Origin: Corbicula japonica | Lineage: Eukaryota; Mollusca; Bivalvia; Venerida; Cyrenidae | Reading direction: 5' to 3' | NCBI GenBank assembly: GCA_038501625.1 | Contig: JAZAYU010000353.1 | Location: forward strand, 124,001 to 188,000 | Length of the DNA stretch: 64,000 bases | Part shown: positions 1 to 14,200 of the stretch, in pieces | How positions within the stretch are numbered: position 1 is the stretch's first letter | How the letters are laid out: each line of letters begins with the position of its first letter | Translations under genes and position numbers: made by a program | Notes under the pieces: model-generated | What the model was told of the DNA's origin: nothing | Seen by the model: only the letters and a program-made list of their open reading frames with translations | Databases searched by the model: none

Positions 1-916
1 TCTATGTCAGATCTAACAAAATGTTAGAACTGATGACGGCCCACAAATACCGTGTATTAGCTATAGTAGGTTTCCACGAGAAACATCAACATAGGAAGGC
101 TATTGTCAAGGGTTGCAAAATGATCGGAAGATGCCATTTTAGTACTGCAGTGCTATATAAACTTCACCTATCTTCAGTAAAATATGTCTTTCATGACTTG
201 TCAACTTTATTCAGGGTTTAAAACACTGTGTATACATGGATACCATATACAATATAACATTTGGAACGGATCAACATTTACGGTTACAATTTACTGCGAT
301 CATCATATACTTTTGCGATTTTGTGGGCAACAATCTGATTGGTTCTGGAGGTTATTGATGAAAGCATGTTTAAGAGATGTGTTGCCAGATGCTGATAGAA
401 TAGTAGTTTTCAGGAGACGATTTTTATCAGGTTGCTTATTTTTAAAACTGGACAATTTTTGGATACTTTGTTACATTTTGTTCGCTGGCCAAGGCTCAGG
501 GGTAGTATATTAGCTTAGCAGTCCAGTGATCAGAAGTTGAAACCTGAGCACCACACATTCCTCTAGCGCATTTTAACTTTATGCCCTCACAGTAATGGAT
601 TAAACATGGGAAAGTTAATGTTGTGTAAATCAGTGCTCTAAATGAAAAAAAAATGAATAAAAATGTAAACACAAATACAATTATTAATAGGCAATTAAAT
701 AATTAAAATGTAAAATTGTTTATATAAAAATATATATTACATAAACTATCTAGAATCTTTCTCTTGTTCTTTCTCAATTGGCAACTCAATAAAACATACA
801 ATAAAACAACAACAAAAAATCATGTATAAATTAAGAGAGTGATTTCAGTCAACGTTTGATTAGGATGACACGAAAAAGGATAAAAATAACCCTTATTTTC
901 ATTGTGGTCCTTAATA
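1..916. other. AT-rich intergenic or 5' flanking DNA
   Basis: No coding exon, RNA gene or recognisable repeat boundary seen. Short frames at 21-513 lack splice borders or domain character. Confidence 0.5.
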
Positions 917-2081
917 CACTGCAGACTCTTTATAACGCGGTATAGCAGGTCCATCATCCCGACCGCGTTAATAAGTGAAACCAAGTTAAATTTTCCCGTG
1001 CAAAATACATGTCCCGATTTTCCCGCGAAAAATACATGACCCGATTTTCCAGCGCAAATATACTACCTAATACACAACTAACGAGATTATGCATAATTCC
1101 ACGTAACGTCATGATTCCACACACTGTACTCGACAAATAATATTTCTTACAAGACATACAATTACCAAATTTCAAATAAAAAAGCAAAACGGCAAGAGAC
1201 TGACTAATAACACCAAGATCAAAATCAGAGCGGCCTTAAATTATTGTAATGGAATTAAAGACTGTATATCTAGTTTGTTTAGATGCCTGCAGTATATTTT
1301 ATTTTTCTATGACACAAACTCTGACATTTACGAACGTAAATGTAAAATAAATATTAAAACACTAACCATCGTGAACATATTCCATAATTTATAAATTACA
1401 TCCTAATTTTATCTCCAGTATAATATTTCAGTATTATTGCATCATCAACCAACATAAACCAGCTAAAAAATGCCAAATGTCACATACACACTTCTTGCAG
1501 ATCAAACGATTTCATAGCAGAGCCGACAAAACATCACAGTCTCGATACGAGCCGACATTTTTCTTTGAATTCGCATTTCATTGACGGATATTATCGCTGT
1601 TTACCTCCATAGTCAAAAAGTGCAACATCCATGAAATTAACAGGAAGGCGGATCAAAGCAAAATGTACATCAATGAACTACCGACAGGTTTAAAACATGA
1701 TTGGGAATATTTTTTGTTTCTTTCTGAATTGTGCGGATTATGTGATAATTATAGAGACAATCGAATTTAGTAATGGATCAATGATAAACGGTAAGTAAGC
1801 ATTCACAAGTTTGCCTCGGGCTGATATCTGTCACTGGGAAAGGTGTTAAAACACGGTTGTTTTAGGGATAAAATGTGTGCGTCACTTATGTACATGTTAC
1901 AATTGTGACTTCTGGTTTTGATTTATTTGCCGTTTTACGATCAAAAATGACTTCCGGTTTCAATTTTTTGCCGTTTCATGGTAAAAAATGGACTTTAGAA
2001 AAAAAATCTCGTATCCACGGGATGACCGCATTATAATGGAGCGCGGATCTAAACGAACCGCGTTATAAAGAGTCCACAGTG
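917..2081. mobile_element. 1.17 kb non-autonomous pogo/Tigger-like element with TA target duplication
   Basis: Left end CACTGCAGACTCTTTATAAC and right end (reverse complement) CACTGTGGACTCTTTATAAC form a TIR of about 25 bp that continues as GCGGT. The element is flanked by TA at 915-916 and 2082-2083. The 'TTATAACGCGG' terminus is typical of pogo/Tigger-type elements. The inside has no transposase, but has a triplicated motif (ATTTTCCCG-gcaaaatacatg) at about 988-1065. Its right end lies only 127 bp before the first TMEM39 coding exon. Confidence 0.75.
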
Positions 2082-2232
2082 TAATCATTAATCAAGTCAA
2101 GTAAAATTTATTTATATAGAGTTGGATTATCAACAAATAACATAAGTTCTGAAGAGCTTTTAACACCCACTAGTGAAAGAATATTAGCTATGTTTTGTTA
2201 ATTGTAGACACGTTGATGATAGGGAGACCAAC

Positions 2233-5200
2233 ATGATTCCGCTCGCAACAATGGCAGTATTACCAAAGCATGCCCATATTCCATGGATACCAGCAGACAC
2301 CAATTTGTCGTTTGAACTGATGATGTATATATTTGGCTTCATTGTGATGTGTTTGCAGTATATCAACCTCTACAAGACAGTCTGGTGGTTGCCACATTCT
2401 CACGCTAACTATGGTCTGGTATGTTTAACTAAATGTTTATATGGAAGGCATGGGTTTTACCAACTGGGGCAATGATTGAATGGCTATCATATTTTGGATC
2501 ATATTTGAACATAACCTTCATTTGAATCTATGAAGCACAGACTGGAGAGTTCTGTTTTGATTTTAGTACAATACAGTTACATGTACAGTGAAGGAAGAAT
2601 AAATGACGGACATTATCACAACAATTATGATGGAACTTTATTCAGTTAAATTCCTGATTGATAGAAATTAAGTTTAGTTTCCTCCAAATGAAGTTTTCTA
2701 ACAATTGATCAACTTTTTTGTACTCTGGAAACATATTATTAATTTAATTTTCCTTTTTTTTTGAAAATCTTGCACGGGCTAATCAAGCACACTATTGTCT
2801 GAGTCATTTGTTGTGGTCATGGGTATGCTAGGAAACAAATTGTACTTTACAACAATAGAAATTATTTATAGTTGCCTTTATTAAATGAAGAAAAGTCAAA
2901 GTGAGGTCAACATTATTTTTTCTTCTGGTATGTTGTAAAAAATGTTTTGAATGTGGTACATGTATCATGACAAAATGGGGATTATGACTTAATTAGCAGA
3001 CAACGTAGACACAGATGCACAGGCTAATCTGGGTCTACACTGATTGCATAGCTATAAGCAACATTTTGTCTTTGTGTGTCACATACATGTACACCTTAAA
3101 AACATTGATTTGACTTTCATACATGTAAATACAGCTAGATATCACTTAACTTAGGGTTGTCACTTAAGGAATGATTCTTATTTTGGTGCGGTTCATGCAG
3201 ATTGGACGTGCACGCGAGAGCTGGCAAATCCATAAAGCGCACCAAAATAAGAATCATTACTTATATTTACATTTTATTCATTTTTTTCTTTAAATAAAAT
3301 TAAGTCTAACGCTTTCAAAAATTAGTATTAAGTGAAAAGTGGGAGTAATATGTGGGAGTTTTCAATAGTAACAGCCATGACGTAACTGACGTCATTACGG
3401 GTCATGCGGTTCATGCAAAATGAACCGCATTTTTTTAAACGAAGAAATCAATAGGAATGTAAATATTTGTATGTAAAATTGATGCATGTTGTTACATTAG
3501 TATACATATATAGGGCACATCTTTCAAAAAGGTGTCTTCGAAAAGCTGACACCAATGTTTGCTTATTATGCATTCAGTAAAAATAACATTATGTTGTCAG
3601 ATTATGTAACAAAATCACCCATTTTATAATTAGAATTTGTATTGTCCTCCTAAATATAGTAACATCTTAAATTTTAATAAAATTCACTAAAAAAGTCTTT
3701 TCTAGTGAATTTGGCAAATATCATAACTGATTAGCCAATAAAACAATATTCATTTAACCTGCCTTAGCATTCACCTGCATTCAACAACCACCTGTCTAAA
3801 AAAGCCTGTTGAATATGTCTAAAACAGGCATTTTGTATTAATTTTACCTGTATTAAACAGCCACCAGTGTTAGGAAGCCTCCCTCTGTCTGCTTAATACA
3901 GGTTTGACTGTATACTATTTTAATATTGACTTTTTCTGAGAGGTCTTGTAAGAATCTACTGTTGTCCTGGGTATTAAATGTACATGTTCCTTTGATTCTG
4001 AAAATTAATGTATGTTATGCTTAAAATCAATTGTTAGAATTGCTAAAAAAAAGATCTGGTACTGGTACACATGAAATTTAAGAAATCAAGACATCTCTCT
4101 TTTCCAGAACTTTTACCTGATAGACTCTCATCTGGCAGGATTCCTGTGTGTACTGATGAGTAGAAGACTGATCTGGGCTTATGTACAAGAGGTAATTATT
4201 CTTTTAAGTCTTTACTCTACAATTACTGGTACACCTTTATTGCATAAGTTAACATTGTAGATGCAGATCAGCCAGCATGTCAGGATCTGCACTGTTTGCT
4301 TTTTGATTTATTAGGTTATTTCTAACCAAATAGCAAACAGTGCAGATCCTGGTTAGATGGCACGGATGTGCCAGCTGATCTGGTTCTACACTGTTCACAC
4401 TTGTCATAAAAGGTGTATATATATATATGGAGGAAAGGGTTAAACTGTAGTATCTGGCATCATTCAAAAAGGTATAAACTGCAGACTTGCAGTTTTTCAG
4501 AGCAAAGTAAAAAAGTAATACAGTAAGAAGCACGATGCAAATATTTGTTTTTGGGAAAATGATGTCATTACTTAAAATGGCGTGAAGTTAAGAAAATAAC
4601 ATTGATTTTTTATCAATTTTGTGCAAAACAAATAATCGCATAGTTAAACTTTGTAACAAAATCACCAAAGTTTTATAAGAGAATAGTAGATAACTTTAAT
4701 TTGATTCTTTTCAAATGTTGTAACAGTTAACCTTTCACTCCATACATGTTTATACAGTTTTTATTGCTTGTGCAACCAGTGTAGATCCAGATCAGCCGAC
4801 ACTTTCTTGCTGTCTGATTAGGATATGCACTGTTTGCTTCTTGGTAAGAAATAACCTAATGAATGAAAATCTGTACAGTGTAGATCCTGATCAAAAGGCA
4901 TGGGTCATACTTAATGAAATGGCAACTTAAAAAATTACCAAGGGAATTAATCTGTGCAGAAGAGCCATTTACCTGAATATCCTTCAAAATGTATACTGGT
5001 TTGTGTAGAAAGAAATGTTAAACTTCTGGCACAGCAGAACATAAATAAGGTCAGTTATGCAAAAATTACTAATGTAAATACATATAAGTTTTAACCTTTC
5101 CCTCCATATAATACTCATTTTTAATTCATTACGACCAGTGTAGATCCAGATCAGCCTCCATATCCATGCTGTCTGATCTGGATCTACACTGGTCTGTCAC

Positions 5201-8200
5201 ATCGTAGTAAAAAAATATGCTTAAAGAATCTAAAAGCGATCAGTGTAGATCCTTATCAGGTAACACGGATGTGCCCTCGAAAGAAAGGTGTTCCTATGGA
5301 GTAAAGAGATGATTGACTTATCATTTCAGATCTACGACCCGAGATATGGCAAAGGAATTTTGTACATGTTTGTACAGCTGACTAAGGTGGTATTTGTGAC
5401 ACTGGCGGTCGGTGCCCTGCTGTATACAGGCTACCATGTTCTTCGAAACCATTCTCTATTATACTGCCTCTTTCTATGCTGCCCGTAAGTATGTTAACAT
5501 TTTACATTGAAATTTAGACTTTGATTTGTTTTAATGCAAATATATCACTGCTGTGAATAATTTCAGACTTCAATTTGTTTTAGTGCAAATATATCACTGC
5601 TGTGAATGGTTTTGTTTGTTGAATAGAAAAAAATTAAGGTCTGTTTTTGCAATGTTATACAGGGTTTTTACTTACATCTGAAATTGAAGGGTAAAAATGA
5701 TGCACTGCCGCCACTTTTTATGGGTTAAAACAATTAAACCTTATATATTATTATGAAATATGACCCATGGGTTGATGTTCTCAAGGGTGAAAATGAGCAT
5801 TTTGCATTCTCGGAATTTCAAGGGTCAAAACCCTGTTTCAAGGGTCAAATTGAAATCCTGATACAGATATCGTTTTATGCTTTGTTGGAGGAAAAATTAT
5901 TTATACTAATCATGCTTTAACCAATGTAAGGTCATCAATCTTCTGTGTCCTAAATCATTAAACTGAGACAGGATACCAGTCTCCAACCTTAAGTAGCTGA
6001 TTGGTTGAAATGGAACCTAGTCTTCAAACTGACCAATCAGAAGCTATGATGTCTGACTGGTCTTCAATCTTATTTTTGTCATCATGGGTCCTGTATTTCA
6101 GTATTCCTCGCACACTGTAAAGTTTCATTTAATTAAAAATGCACAAGACAATTGCAGTAATTCTGATTTCACAACATGCTTAATTTTACCTAGCACCATT
6201 TGCCTGGCACAGAAACTGACATAAGTTGATTAACAAGTATTATTTACCATGAAAGACTCTTTTACCATCATTTGGCAAAGTTTTGAGTTTGTTTGAGACA
6301 TTCACATTTCCTTAAACAACCTTAAAACTTTGCAAATGGAGCACTCAATTCACTTTTGTAATGTACTAATTTTTCTTTCAGTTTGATAAAGTTCATTCAT
6401 CAATCAAAAACAGTGTTTTCTAGAAAATACAATGTAGTGAAGAGTGTAGGGCCTGATTAGACTGTACAGACGTGCTGTGCCCAAGATCATAAAACTAAAT
6501 CTGGAGATCAGTCTCAAATCTCAAGCATCTAATTGGCTGAAATGGCGACCAGTCGCCATTTCAGCCAATCAGATCCTTGAGATTTGAGACTGATTTCAAA
6601 ACTTAGTTTTATGATCTTGGGCCCTGGTCACAAAAGCTTTGAAAACCACTGAAAAGAGTATATAATTATAGGTTTTATAGTTAATATGTGTCTGGTTTCA
6701 GAGTATATAATTATAGGTTTTATAGTAAATCTGTGCCTGGTTTCAGAGTATATAATTATAGGTTTTATAGTAAATCTGTGCTTGGTTTCAGAGTCTATAA
6801 TTATAGGTTTTATAGTAAATCTGTGCTTGATTTCAGAGTATATAATTATAGGTTTTATAGTAAATCTGTGCCAGGTTTCAGAGTATATAATTATAGGTTT
6901 TATAGTAAATCTGTGCCTGGTTTCAGAATTGTAACCTATGTGTTCCTGTTTGGGCCGACATTGAAACCCCTTTATTTAAGATCACTGAACTGGCCGTCCT
7001 CTGTCACAGAAAGGACCACACCCAAACACAAGTCTGTCAATGATAAAGGTAGGTTTCATTTCAATGGTATGTTTAATAAAAAGAACACAACATAAATTTC
7101 AATTTTTTAGGAAGTTCATTAATTGATTTATTAATGTTGCACACATACATGTGATGTATGTAGAAGTTATCCATAGATAATGAAATAATTTATTATCATA
7201 CATATAATATATCATCAATTAAAAAATGACTAATTTGCAATCAAAAGAAAACAACAAAAACTTTTTAAATTCTTAATAATATCTTAATGCTTCATAAAAG
7301 CCAACTGTAACAACACCGCACATGTATTCTAATGAAATTAAAAGTAATTTTGTGCATCAATAACATCAACTGTTATAAAATATCTTGCAAAATGGTGGTA
7401 AGGTTAAGACAAAACATCACAACTTTATCCCAAACTATAACAACTTTTTATAAGACTAGCACTGTTATGCGGTATATATTATGTATGTATATACATGTAT
7501 ACCAGTAGGTTTACGCTTTACTCAATGGAATATGGGTGATACTCAATGTATGTGTGTGTCCAGTGTAGATCCAGATCAGCCTGCAGATCTGTTCTGTCTG
7601 ATCAGGACCTGCGCTGTTGCCGTAATGTTGGTATTTATATTTATTATGTTAATGGTGACCAAGTAGTGATTATTGTTGATCCAGATAAGGCTCTTTGGAT
7701 GAATAGACTGATCTGGATCTACGCTGTTCAGCCATATGATTTAAAGCGTATCCATGGAGTAAAATGTTAAACCAAGAATATCTTAAATTGTTTTTCAATA
7801 TCAACACTACTAGTAAAATCCCATACTTGTTTGATGTTTTCAGATTTTGCATTGTTTCACAACTGTGTCATGACACCCGATGTCATCAGAGAAGAGGTGG
7901 AGACTCTAAAAATAGATTTCAACAACCGAGTGAAACAGATTCTGTTCAATTCAATGCTGATAGCTTACTATATGACATTTGTACCATTATGTTTTGCACA
8001 AGTAAGTGTTATTGTTAATTTTGAACCATGTTCAGGATTGAAGATTATAAAAATGAGATTGGAAACCAGTCTCAGATCTCAAGCATATGATTGGCTGAAA
8101 TGGCAACTGGTCGCCATTTCAGTCAATCAGATGCTTGAGATTTGAGACTGAGATTTGAGACTGGTTTCCATTCACAGTTTTATAACCTTGTGTTCTGATT

Positions 8201-11200
8201 CATATTTAATAAATCAGATATACATGGATTTCCCCCACCAATATTGACCAAAAACCTGGCATTTTTAGTAGAAAAGCAGCCATTTTGTTTTTTAAATTCT
8301 AGAACCCACCTTCTATTGTTTATCTTGTCAAATGTTTTAAGATCCAAATAAATCAAAGGTAAGGTTGTTAGTATTTATCTATCTATGAAGTAGCAACTTA
8401 CTTTCACTCCAAATGTGTTAAGATTAAAATGTGTTTAAGTTATGATACAATTTGGTCACTTATTATCATCACATATTGCTTGGACAAAAATTACCTAAAT
8501 GGCAATGAATGTTATTCGTTTTAGATGAAGACTGCCTTTTTGCATGAAATAAAACTGTGTCTTTGCCCTGAATGAAATCTGACTAATAAAGTGTTACTAT
8601 AGCATGGAGCTGTTAAGCACAAAATTAAAAATTTATTCCTGAAAGGTGTTCAAGCAACCCCACTGAACCCCATCTGGATGCGTCCCTGTTGCTACATCTT
8701 TTCTTACTAAACCAGTTATAAGAACTAACCTCTTGACTGCCACAAATGATTACACTTAACCCAGACGTCCCGAAAGTTGCCAGACCTAAGGACCTGTCTG
8801 GTAAAATTTTGGACAGTCAGATGTGATTTCTAATGTTATCAGACCGAATGTCAGACAAAAATTTGAACTCCTAATATTTGCTAATGCCTTTTTAACATGT
8901 TTGCTAATTCGTTTTAACATGTCTCGGTCCTACAGAATTTGTTTCGGTCAGACAGATTTTCACATCTTGTCTGACCAAAATTTTATGTCTGACACTTTTT
9001 TTCAACTTTGGGAAGTCTGTTAACGCCCATGGTATATGACTGTTGTTGTGCTGTTTGATCAGTATCTACAATTCTATTTTTAGTTTGATTCATATGGAAT
9101 ATTATAACAGTATGCATTCTGTAGGTTCGTATTATTCGAGTTGTGTAGGTAAACAATATCACGCAAGACCGAAGGTCGAGCGTGATGTGATTTACATACG
9201 CAACGAGAAATAATACGAACCTACAGACTGCATACTGTCATAATGTTCCTTTCATTATATACCCTTCTTGCTAAAAAAAAAATAAATAAATAAACTAAAC
9301 AACAAAATTTTAGTCAAGAACGAGGTTTACATAATAATAGAAATAAAAATAGTAAATTTATGAATGGCATAGAAAATTTATGAATGGCGTTAAAATATCG
9401 TAACATATTTGGGTTGTAAAACTGAGACGGAAATTTCCTTATTTGGAGTTTGTTAAGTGCCGAAAAAATACAACAACATAGTGTGACGTAGTAGCTGAAA
9501 AATAAAGAATTGGAAAATGGACATTGTCCAAGATGGAATTACTAATCTGACATATTGTATCAATTTTTCAGATTAATGCTGCACTATGCTAAAATCATTC
9601 ATGGGTATATTATAAATTAGGTTATTTGTGATCAAGAAGTGAACAGTGTTCTAACCAATCAGATGCGATAAAACCCATATATATTGAGTAAAGGGGTTAA
9701 AAGATTTTATGCTGTGATAATTCCTTTTGCCTAGATTTCAGAACAACAAAATATACTCTTATCATACAGTGTCGTTATTAAAAGCTGAGAACCGACGAAA
9801 AACAACAGAGTAGCTCTTTCTATACTGTGGTGTCCTTTATATTCAAGGACTTCTAAATTTGCATGGATTTCTTGGTTAGACCCAGGCATGAAATTAAGCC
9901 ACAATGAAAAATATGATGGTTTAAGAATTTTTTTCTTATTTTAGTTTTGACCACAAAATCAATGAAAAATTCTTTGTAAATCACCCTTATTTTACCATTT
10001 GTGTTTGTATAACTCAATATCCATAATCCAAACTCTGCATTTCTGTTGCATAAATAGAATGTGTAATCTTCTATATTAACAATCACAGCTTGTTTTCTGC
10101 TAGCATATACAGAATAACTGTGACACTTGCTGGGTAATGTAACTTAGATGTTGTCTTTCTATATTGTTTCTGTTACACAAAGTTTCTGTTGTGTTTCTTT
10201 TGTGGTCACCTACTGCAATGTGATTTGATCACCACATATCCTTCATGGGTGGCTCTAGGGCCCAAGATCATAAAACTTAGATTGGAGACCAGTCTAAAAT
10301 CTCAAGAATCTGATTGGCTGGTCTCCTATGTTAATTTTATGATTTTGGGCCCAGGATTTGCTGATAGAACGGGCGCACCTCTAAATGAGTTCATGAATGC
10401 TTAAGGTTGTTCCCAAAGAATAGTATTCATACTAATGATAGTAACATTAAAATTTAACAAGGATAATTTTTATAGGGGACGTGACCTGATTTTAAATCCA
10501 TTAGTGTATTAGTGTTTAATATAATTAAGTATTTTTGAGAATAGCGAAAGATAAATGTTTCTGTATACACGATAGCATTTTTACAAGTGCTAGAAAAACT
10601 TTTATCAACTTGTGGAACTCATATAAACTCATAAAATACAAAAACTTTTTTTCTTTAACAGTAATATAAGCTGATTTAGTTTTTTTTTCTAAAATTTTTG
10701 TTCAGTTTTACTTCTTTTAGTATTGATCTTGCACCATTAAAACTTTCACTCGTGCTCTAATAATAACTATTTTTGCACCATTAGAACCAAACTCTTGCAC
10801 CATTTAAAGCTTCACTCTTGCACCATCAAACCATGACTTGTGCACCTAAATCCCATAACTCTTTCACCTTTAAAACTAAATCTTGCACCTTTAAAGCCTT
10901 TTCTCTTGCACCTTTACAACTAAACTCTTGCACCTTTAAAACCTTAACTCTTGCAACTTAAAAACAAAACTTTTGCACCTTTAAAGCCTTAACTCTTGCA
11001 CCTTAAACTTTTTCACCTTTAAAAGCCGAACTCTTGCACCTTTAAAACCCTAACTCTTGCACCTTTAAACCCTAACTCTTGCACCTTTAAAACCCTAACT
11101 CTTGCACCTTTAAAACCCTAACTCTTGCACCTTTAAAACCCTAACTCTTGCACCTTTAAAACCCTAACTCTTGCACCTTTAAAACCCTAACTCTTGCACC

Positions 11201-14200
11201 TTTAAAACCCTAACTCTTGCACCTTTAAAACCCTAACTCTTGCACCTTTAAAACCCTAACTCTTGCACCTTTAAAGCCCTAACTCTTGCACCTTTAAAAC
11301 CCTAACTCTTGCACCTTTAAAACCCTAACTCTTGCACCTTTAAAACCCTAACTCTTGCACCTTTAAAACCCTAACTCTTGCACCTTTAAAGCCTTTACTC
11401 TTGCACCTATAAAACCATAACTATTGCAGCTTTAAACCCATAAGACAATAACTCGTGCACCTTTGAAGGCTTTCAAAACATAACACTTGCAACATTTATA
11501 ACTTAAAGTGAATTTCCAAAACATATGTAAAAACTGTTCATGAAAAGTAAGTTTTTTAATTAATTGTCAGATTGCCACAGACAGAAACACCAAATAGGAT
11601 GAAGAAATCTAACTCGTTTACTTACATTACACGGATATAGTTATTACGTACAAAAATTGATGCCTCACCGCGAGAGATGCAAATGAGGTCGATTTACTAT
11701 ATGCGTACGCATGCGTAGTCTAACGTAAGCAGAACGAAATAATCGTTGTCCCGCCAGAATAAAAACAAATAAAACGTCAAGGAAGAATGAGCATTACGAA
11801 ATACTATACATTTTGACTTCATACAGCTAATTCTCACTTCTTCACACTATAACGCTTCGGTATACGTTATGATGTTTGTTATTGAAAATAATCACATGAC
11901 AAACTGAATATTAATTAACATTTATTCTCTCCGAAGTAATGTTGACCCCAATAATTTGAACGTACATGCTAGTAACACCCTTTCACTCGGAGCTTTTGTA
12001 TTTACTATTTGATGGTGCGATACTATTATCTTTCTTAAAATATGATGGACTGTCACTTTAAGGCTTACACAATTTTAAACTTAACTCTTGCAGCATTGCA
12101 ACTACCTCTTGTACCAATTAAAATCTCAACTCTTGCACAATTTTAGTGACCTTCCATTAAAACTGTAACTCTTGCACCTTTAATGCCTTTACTTTTGACC
12201 TTTCAAACCTTAACTCTTGAACCTTCGAAGCCTTAACTCTTGTATCTTTAAAGCCTTTACTATTGCACCTTTGAAATCAGACCTATTGCACCTTTAAACT
12301 CAAAACTCTTGCACTTTTAAAAGCTTAACTATTGTACCAATTGAAAACTTAACTCTTGCAACATTAACGTGACTTTCCATAAATTATGTAATAAATATGA
12401 GAAAGGTAAGATTTTGCATAAATTATTAGAAATTATACCGCCAGACAGAAATTCAATAAGGTCCAAGAAATTCAACTTGTTTACTTATTTTACATATAGT
12501 TATTAAAGAAGCAAATTGATGCCTTACCGCAAGAGATATATGGTAAATGAGGCTTATTTATTATGCCTACTCTTGCACAGTTTACTATCACAATACAAAC
12601 AAATAAACTGTCAAGGAAAAATGAGCATTACGTAAATACCATACATTTCAACTGCAGACCATTATCTCTCATTTCTTTTAGCTCTTTCCCTTTGCAATCC
12701 ATCATGTTTTTTTATGTAAAATAATCAGGTGACAAACTGAATATTTATGAATGTTTATTTACTCCAAAGTAATGTCAAGCCAATGTTTTGATGTACATCG
12801 TAGATAATAATAACATTGCATCACACTGAGCTTTTGTATTTAACTTTGACATTTTGAAATAAATAAAACATTATGGACTGTCACTTTAAAAACTAAAGTA
12901 TTGGACTATTAAAAGCTTAATATTTGCACTATTAAAACTTAACTCTTGCTCCATAAAACTTTTGCACAATTGAAACCTTTACAATTGCACCTTTAAAACA
13001 TTAACTCTTACACCTTTAAAACGTTATCTCTTGCACCTTTAAAACATTAAACTCTTGCATCTTTAAAACATTAACTCTTACACCTTTAAAACATTAGCTC
13101 TTGCACCTTTAAAACATGACTTCTTGCACCTTTAAAACATAACTCCTCCAACCTAAAAAATTGACTGTTGCACCATTTAAAATTTAACTAATGAAGCAGC
13201 TCCATTTCATGCAAATCAGGTGCAAACATTCTGACTTTACAAGCATCGATGAAATGGAAGAAAAAACAAACAAAATTCAGTTCCTAATTAAACTTAAAAA
13301 TGTATATGAATAATCCATGTCTTTTAGTTGTGCATGTTAATGTTGTTTTTATGCCCCCACTAAGTGGGAGGCATATAGAGTTGCACTCGTCCGTTCATCC
13401 GTCCACATGTATGTCCACCAAATCTTGTGGCATCAAGTCCTCATTAAGTATGGGGCAGATTTCTTTCAAACTTGCACAGATGATCAAGCAGGATGTGTAG
13501 ACGATCATAATGATAGATTTTTTTCTGCAACAATTTTTACCAGAGTTATGGCCCTTTGTTACAAATTTTATTTTATCAGTAGGGGCATCAGTGTCCGAAG
13601 ACACATTCTAGTTTTATGTTGTTTTAACATCATAATATGTGTATTAAATACTGTATTGTAAGATTGTAGTATTTTATGACAGTTGGACTTGTGAGGACGG
13701 TCACCATAGCTGGCATTGTGATATATATTTTGCCATGTGAATGACAATTTAGCAATAACGTATGTTACAAACATTAAGTAAAATACAATATGTATCTTAA
13801 GGAAGGGCTTAATGTTATAGCACAGAGGACTTTGTTTTTAAAAAGTATAAAAAATACTTACAAGGTCCAATAAAAAAATAAAAAGCAGATTCTTGGAAAA
13901 AAGCGTGACTGCTTAAATAGTCGAAATCTTCAAACAATTTCTTAAATAATTGTAATTATTATGGTGTACACAAAATACTTTAAAGCAACTCTATAATGGA
14001 AAGATAAAGGTAGGACTAAATGTTGACAATTTAATGTTGTTGTTTTTTTTTATAAGCTAAGTTACAGCAAAGTTTAAAAAAAATTGATGTTTTCGCTTCT
14101 CTGATTTCAGAATACATGTACTTCATTTAGAATACCTTTTTGCATTTTCTAATTTCAGAATATATCATTTTATGATTCAGAAATTAATTACATTTATTTT

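Noticed and set aside
1500..1790. Non-coding first exon of TMEM39 ending AAACG|GTAAGT
   Set aside because: Good donor, but it lies inside a transposon and no start-site evidence exists; kept as a finding, not a feature.
6686..7095. 135-codon frame as an independent gene
   Set aside because: It is the 45-bp minisatellite read through into TMEM39 exon 4; only 6927-7048 belongs to a supported coding exon.
10740..13185. Internal telomere repeat (AACCCT) or CRISPR-like array
   Set aside because: The period is 23 bp with varied units and no unique spacers of constant length; it is a minisatellite in an animal intron.
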